Assembly: GCA_964393895.1 (NCBI GenBank)
Contig: CAYMWP010000005.1
Span: 1-64,000, forward strand
Length of the DNA stretch: 64,000 nt
Reading direction: 5' to 3'
DNA from: B4-G1 sp964393895
GTDB taxonomy: Bacteria > Chloroflexota > Anaerolineae > B4-G1
The position numbers and the translations under genes are program-made. The notes beneath the pieces were generated by a model. The model searched no databases and had not been told where the DNA came from. It was given only the letters and a program-made list of their open reading frames with translations. Of this stretch, positions 59,949 to 64,000 are shown in pieces; position 1 is the first letter of the stretch, and each line of letters begins with the position of its first letter.

Positions 59949-61112
59949 ATGAACATATTGAACAGAGACGAGCTAAGGGCATTGACGCGGAAAACCTCGG
60001 GATTGTGCATCTCGATTTATCTGCCCACGCACCGGGTGGGAAGAGAAACTCGACAGGATCCGCTTCGGCTAAAGAACTTGTTGGGTAAGGCCGAGGAACA
60101 TCTGCTCGCCGGTGGTCTTCGAACTCCCGACACAAAGGAGTTGCTCAAACCGGTTCAAAGGCTCTTGCAAGATGGCCTTTTCTGGCAACATCAGAGCGAT
60201 GGACTGGCTATATTTCTCTCTCGGGAGATGTTCCGCTATTATCGCCTTCCATTGAATTTTGATGCTTTGGTGGTTGTCACCAACCGTTTTCACATCAAGC
60301 CACTGCTTCCCTTGTTCAGCAGTGACGGACAGTTCTACGTCCTGGCGCTCAGCCAGAACGAGGTCAGGTTGCTTCAAGGTACACGATACAGCGTCAGCGA
60401 GGTCAATCTGGAAAGAGTTCCGACCAGCCTCACCGAGGCGCTCAGATATGATGATCCCGAAAAACGGCGCCAGTTCCACACCAGCACGCGCACTCCTGGT
60501 AGCAGGGGCGAACGCCCGGCGACTTTTCACGGCCACGGGGCCGGCAGTAATGATGCCAAGTCGAACCTGCTACGGTACTTTCACCAAGTTGATGAGGGTT
60601 TGCAGGAGTTGCTTCGGCACGAGCAAGCGCCTCTGGTATTGGCCGGGGTTGACTATCTCCTCCCGATCTATCAAGAGGCAAACACGTATCCTCATCTGGT
60701 AGAAGGGGGAGTTGAGGGAAACCCCGAGGAACTGAACGTGGAGGAATTGCACAAGTATGCCTGGGCCATTGTGCGTCCGCTCTTTCTGGCAGCACAGAAG
60801 GAGGCGGCTGCCCGATACAACAAGCTCGCGGGGGTCGGCAGTGAGCAAGTCTCCAATGATCTGAAGGACATCATTCCCGCCGCTCATCAAGGACGGGTCG
60901 AGACGCTATTCGTCGCTGTTGGTATTCAGCGGTGGGGCTCTTTTAGTCTGGATACGAATATAGTCCAATTGCACAAAGAGGCCAAACCCAGTAATGAGGA
61001 TTTGCTAGATCTCGCCGCGGTCCAGACCCTCTTGAACGGGGGGACGGTCCACGTGGTTGAACCCGAAGAGATGCCTGATGAAACATCCCTAGCTGCCATA
61101 TTCCGCTACTGA
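59949..61112 (+). CDS. baeRF-family protein (bacterial eRF1-like fold)
   Basis: A 387-aa protein matching the bacterial archaeo-eukaryotic release factor (baeRF) families: LRALTRKTSGLCISIYLPTH at the N-terminus, middle domain with GLAIFLSREMFRYYRLP and FYVLALSQNEVRLLQGTRY, and eRF1 domain 3-like end with GRVETLFVAVGIQRWGSF. These proteins are predicted to act on stalled or hibernating ribosomes. It starts 7 nt after the CarD-like gene, so the two are probably one operon linking transcription and ribosome stress (inference). Confidence 0.82.
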   Translation: MNILNRDELRALTRKTSGLCISIYLPTHRVGRETRQDPLRLKNLLGKAEEHLLAGGLRTPDTKELLKPVQRLLQDGLFWQHQSDGLAIFLSREMFRYYRLPLNFDALVVVTNRFHIKPLLPLFSSDGQFYVLALSQNEVRLLQGTRYSVSEVNLERVPTSLTEALRYDDPEKRRQFHTSTRTPGSRGERPATFHGHGAGSNDAKSNLLRYFHQVDEGLQELLRHEQAPLVLAGVDYLLPIYQEANTYPHLVEGGVEGNPEELNVEELHKYAWAIVRPLFLAAQKEAAARYNKLAGVGSEQVSNDLKDIIPAAHQGRVETLFVAVGIQRWGSFSLDTNIVQLHKEAKPSNEDLLDLAAVQTLLNGGTVHVVEPEEMPDETSLAAIFRY

Positions 61113-61433
61113 TCGCTCCCGCAGGTTGCCGTTTCCGATGCCAAAACACAAGTTTGCGGAGTGAATCCACGCCCGAAACGACTTTGTGTCCAACCTGGGG
61201 AGGTCTCCAACCCATTTGAAACACAACCGTGTGATTTAGATTTCACCGTTGTTTAGAGGTATCATCTCAAGATTATGGGGTAACACTTCAGACCTCCGAG
61301 GTTGGGGCGGCGTATTCGACTTGGAAAGCGAATCTCACAGCTCCAACCTGCTGGAGGATACAAATCTGCAAACCTCGGAGGTCTTGCCCAACCTTATTGA
61401 GAAGATACGTCTAGAGCACACTTTGTCAGATAG
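61113..61433. other. 321-bp intergenic region with repeats
   Basis: No gene supported. It contains the dispersed motif GGAGTGAATCCACG (near 61158), CATTTGAAACACAACC (near 61213; compare 11529) and the inverted repeat 61290-61384. A sigma promoter was not found with confidence. Confidence 0.5.
61290..61384. repeat. 95-bp inverted repeat (AGACCTCCGAGGTT family)
   Basis: AGACCTCCGAGGTT (61290-61303) and its exact complement (61371-61384) face each other; CTCCA/TGGAG forms an inner hairpin. The ends AGA...TCT and the palindromic nature recall the REP elements at 9923 and 50578, and a compact relative is at 23037-23051. Confidence 0.7.
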
Positions 61434-62921
61434 ATGAACACTACAAGAAACGTCCCGACAGACGATATGGTGGGAATATACCTGCGCGAGATCGCAAAGG
61501 CGCCGCTCCTTGCCCCGTACCAGGAGATCTGGCTCTCTATTCAACGAGAGGCGGTTTCCCACCTGGAGGCTCTACGAGTTCGATTGAACGAGCGCAAAGG
61601 GCGGACGCCCACCGCGAATGAAACCCTGGATAGTGTGCTCCATTCACTCCGCCAGGTGTGGTCAGTCGTGTGCCGGAACTGCGAGCGTCTGAACGTGCCA
61701 CTGCCCGATCTGGCCGCGTTGGTGAACGAAACCAAGGCGATGCGGCACGCGCTGATACCGGAGATCACGCCGTATCTCTACGACTTTTTGGAACAATCGG
61801 AGTGGCCGGAATCTCAGCACGATGAGGGTTGGGAGGCGCTGACCAGCAATCTCTTCGAGGTTGTGCTATTGCTCTACCTGCTACCCGAGCCCATACTAGA
61901 TTGGATCCCCAAAGAGATAGGTGATTCAGGAGCTCGGACCAGGAGTGGGATTCTCTCGGATGTGCGCAGATCATTGAAAATTCTTGTACTCCGAGGGCGA
62001 AACGAGCAACGCACCTCTCCATCGCACCGCGTGACCGAGCATGGCGAGAGGCCGAGCGAAGAGGAATTATCGGCGCTGTGGGATGACCTAGAAGAGCGCG
62101 CACACCAGGCCACCCAACATCTGACTCAGGCTAACCTGCGCCTGGTAGTCAGCATCGCCAAAGAACACGTGGGGCGTGGCCTCACGTTCCTGGACCTGAT
62201 CCAGGAAGGGAACACCGGCTTGATGCGAGCGGCTGAGAAATACGATCACACCCTGGGATTCAGGTTCTCTACTTACGCCACCTGGTGGATCCGCCAGGCG
62301 ATTGGTCGGGCCGTCTCAAACCATAGTCGCATCATCCGTATCCCCGTCCACGTAGGGACTCGTATCAACAAATTATGGGGCTTGCAGCGCGAACTGACGA
62401 AAAAGATGGGGCGAGAACCTACGATGGAGGAAGTGGTGATGGCGTCGGACCTGTTGGAAGCGGAGGACAGGACAGCCATCCAGCGCGCGCGAGCGGCAGG
62501 AGAGCCCTTGCCATACTTTGAGAAGCATCAACTGCGTCGTGCTATCAGTCAGATAGAAAAGATAATGCGCCTTTCGCAGGAGACGCTGTCGCTGGATATG
62601 CCGGTGTCTGGCGATGCGTCGCATAGCGAGGCCCGGCTAGGCGACTTTGTCGAGGATAACAGCACGCCAAGACCGGACGAGACGGTCTACAGGAGACTCC
62701 TCAGCGAAGAGGTGCAGTCCGCCCTGGATTCGCTCGGCGAGCGGCGGCGGTTGGTGCTAGAGATGCGTTACGGATTGAATGGGCAAGAGAAACACACGCT
62801 CGAAGAGATCGGGCAACGTCTTGGCATATCGCGCGAGCGTGTGCGCCAGATCGAACAAAAGGCATTCCGCGTCCTGAGGAGGACGAGGCGCGGGCGCAAG
62901 CTGCGCGATCTCATCAGCTAG
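61434..62921 (+). CDS. sigma-70 factor with long nonconserved insert
   Basis: A 495-aa sigma-70 family protein. Region 1.2 lies at the very start (DDMVGIYLREIAKAPLL), with no region 1.1. A ~190-residue helical, poorly conserved insert separates it from region 2 (ANLRLVVSIAKEHVGRGLTF; DLIQEGNTGLMRAAEKYDH; STYATWWIRQAIGRAV). Region 3 (RIPVHVGTRINKL) includes an extra stretch, and region 4 ends with LEEIGQRLGISRERVRQIE. It is probably an alternative primary-like sigma (group 2) rather than the housekeeping one. It is separated from the baeRF gene by a repeat-rich gap. Confidence 0.86.
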   Translation: MNTTRNVPTDDMVGIYLREIAKAPLLAPYQEIWLSIQREAVSHLEALRVRLNERKGRTPTANETLDSVLHSLRQVWSVVCRNCERLNVPLPDLAALVNETKAMRHALIPEITPYLYDFLEQSEWPESQHDEGWEALTSNLFEVVLLLYLLPEPILDWIPKEIGDSGARTRSGILSDVRRSLKILVLRGRNEQRTSPSHRVTEHGERPSEEELSALWDDLEERAHQATQHLTQANLRLVVSIAKEHVGRGLTFLDLIQEGNTGLMRAAEKYDHTLGFRFSTYATWWIRQAIGRAVSNHSRIIRIPVHVGTRINKLWGLQRELTKKMGREPTMEEVVMASDLLEAEDRTAIQRARAAGEPLPYFEKHQLRRAISQIEKIMRLSQETLSLDMPVSGDASHSEARLGDFVEDNSTPRPDETVYRRLLSEEVQSALDSLGERRRLVLEMRYGLNGQEKHTLEEIGQRLGISRERVRQIEQKAFRVLRRTRRGRKLRDLIS

Positions 62922-63035
62922 CGAACCAAGGGACTAACCACAGTCCGATCTTGCAACACCTCCAGCACGAGACACGAGCAACCCGCCACTGCCCCGGTGT
63001 TTTGATCACGCGGAACTGGAGGAAGGAGCACCACT

Positions 63036-63146
63036 ATGCCCAAAGAGTGCGACGTCTTTGGGGAGCGAAAGGGCAAGTATAATGACGACATCCCCGCATC
63101 TCAATTTGCTCAGAAACCACATCGACATCAAGCGTGTGCCATTTAG
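63036..63146 (+). CDS. possible 36-codon leader ORF overlapping the glycosidase start
   Basis: ATG 63036 has a very good GGAGGAAGGAG upstream and encodes MPKECDVFGERKGKYNDDIP and 16 more residues before TAG. It overlaps the GH63-like gene in another frame, past its ATG. It may be a translated leader coupling ribosomes to that gene, or simply chance. I see no family similarity. Confidence 0.3.
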   Translation: MPKECDVFGERKGKYNDDIPASQFAQKPHRHQACAI

Positions 63147-64000
63147 CGACCGTGGTTCACGCCTGCTGGTCTTTCAGGCACCCGGGCAAAGCCGGTTGCT
63201 AGTGAAGCTAGCCGAGCGGCTCACTGAACTGCAACCCGACATAGACGCATACCGGCAACGCGCCCCGTTCGTGCGCGACATCTTCCTGGTGGACGAGGAG
63301 GGCGAACCGCTCGACTTTGAGCTCGTGACCTATCCCCACGTGCTGTACCTTCGCACCCGGCTGGGTGATTTCGGATTGGTCTTTCAGGACAGACGCACAC
63401 TCGCTTTCGGCCTGCCGCCCCAGGTGACGGCCGGCCTGCGGTTCCACGTTTCGCCCCAGTTCTGGGAACAGACGGAACACGGCGGTACGTTCAAGGCGGT
63501 CCGCAATCTGGCCTATGCCAGCAAGGGCGAGTCTGTCCGCAACCAGATCACGCCTGAGGAAGGCGGCTACACCGTCGAGTTCATCGTCCAGGCCGGCGAC
63601 GATTGTGCGATTGCGCTTGCAGTTCACGAGAGCTCGGATCCAGCCTTCGACGTATTGCCATTCTCCACCTCGTGCGCTGCGGCCGAGGTACGTTGGCACA
63701 ACTGGTTCAGCAGGGTTCCGCCGGTGGACGAGCGATATCGCCTCACCTACACGTATGCATGGTGGATCATGGCCAACAACCTCATCAGCCCACAGGGAAA
63801 GGTGGCCTACGAAGCCATGATACCCTCCAAGATCAACTATGTGGGACTGTGGCTGTGGGATAGCGCTATGCATGCCCTGGCCTACCGCCACGTTGACCCT
63901 GAATTGGCGCGCAATCAAATCCGCGCCATGCTGGCTTGCCAGCTCCCCGACGGCATGCTGCCGGACGCCGTCTACGACGAAGGCGTCGTCGCCGAAATTG
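63082..64000 (+). CDS. GH63-like glycoside hydrolase, 5' part (runs off the window)
   Basis: An open frame of 306 codons without stop to the end of the window. It starts at ATG 63082 after AAAGGG. The N-terminal ~180 residues form a beta-sandwich domain (FSDRGSRLLVFQ; FGLVFQDRRTLAFGLPP; GLRFHVSP). After ~215 an (alpha/alpha)6-type catalytic domain begins (RYRLTYTYAWWIMANNLISP; KINYVGLWLWDSAMHALAYR; MLACQLPDGMLPD), with the W-D of the catalytic cleft typical of GH63/GH37 enzymes. It is probably an alpha-glucosidase or mannosylglycerate/glucosylglycerate hydrolase-like enzyme; the second half, with the general base, is outside the window. Confidence 0.8.
   Translation, partial: MTTSPHLNLLRNHIDIKRVPFSDRGSRLLVFQAPGQSRLLVKLAERLTELQPDIDAYRQRAPFVRDIFLVDEEGEPLDFELVTYPHVLYLRTRLGDFGLVFQDRRTLAFGLPPQVTAGLRFHVSPQFWEQTEHGGTFKAVRNLAYASKGESVRNQITPEEGGYTVEFIVQAGDDCAIALAVHESSDPAFDVLPFSTSCAAAEVRWHNWFSRVPPVDERYRLTYTYAWWIMANNLISPQGKVAYEAMIPSKINYVGLWLWDSAMHALAYRHVDPELARNQIRAMLACQLPDGMLPDAVYDEGVVAEI

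Noticed and set aside
61249..61437. 62-codon plus-strand frame before the second sigma gene
   Set aside because: Built from the inverted repeat 61290-61384; no ribosome site and no protein-like pattern.
63208..63918. 236-codon minus-strand frame at the window end
   Set aside because: Shadow of the GH63-like gene, whose plus-strand frame stays open to the window end and has clear motifs.

Overview
The window is high-GC bacterial DNA with long protein-coding genes, almost all on the + strand. The organism is most likely a filamentous Chloroflexota (Anaerolineae-like). This is an inference from gene content: many Hanks-type Ser/Thr kinases with zinc ribbons and NBR1-like Ig, TolB or LamG-like sensor tails, golvesin-like and caspase/STAND proteins, and a dense load of short palindromic repeats. 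No rRNA, tRNA or CRISPR array was seen.

Layout. (1) 1-11.5 kb is mostly housekeeping and envelope: a promoter and a MITE-like element, polX, a very large secreted multidomain amidase, a TauE/SafE permease, a membrane-anchored SH3-like protein, a methyltransferase next to an 8-bp tandem repeat, a CorA-type transporter, and ligA, which carries a 34-bp palindrome in frame. (2) 11.7-47.4 kb is a signalling island. It holds eleven complete Hanks-type kinases, one truncated kinase remnant and a pseudokinase fused to a PP2C phosphatase. With them are an ABC transporter with two FHA domains, a NERD-FHA protein, a membrane FHA protein, two vWA proteins, a DA1-like LIM/peptidase, a double M14 peptidase with LysM, and a zinc-ribbon membrane protein. 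A decayed toxin/DUF2283 pair interrupted by a MITE with a 9-bp target duplication sits inside it. (3) 47.6-55.7 kb holds a Band7-FHA protein, an EAD-caspase-STAND protein, a REP-associated tyrosine transposase bracketed by its palindromes, a membrane STAND ATPase carrying three in-frame copies of the same palindrome, and a membrane subtilase with C-terminal zinc ribbons. (4) 55.8-64 kb is a gene-expression block: a consensus promoter, a four-S1-domain protein, a zinc-type ribosomal protein S14 overlapping it by 62 nt, two sigma-70 factors, a PadR regulator, a CarD-like factor, a baeRF-family protein, and the 5' part of a GH63-like glycosidase running off the window.

How the genes may work together (inference). 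Most kinases have a cytoplasmic kinase domain, one membrane helix, a Pro/Thr-rich spacer and an extracytoplasmic sensor resembling wall- or glycan-binding modules. FHA domains on a transporter, a nuclease-like protein, a kinase, a Band7 protein and a membrane protein could read the phosphorylation, and the lone PP2C could reverse it. Zinc ribbons shared by kinases, the vWA protein, the phosphatase and the subtilase could act as a common assembly tag. The caspase/STAND/subtilase segment may be an effector arm. The most unusual observation is the family of 34/46-bp palindromes (15-bp arms) spread beside their likely transposase and lying inside open reading frames; the 34-bp type with a CGGA/TCCG loop contains no stop codon in any of the six frames.
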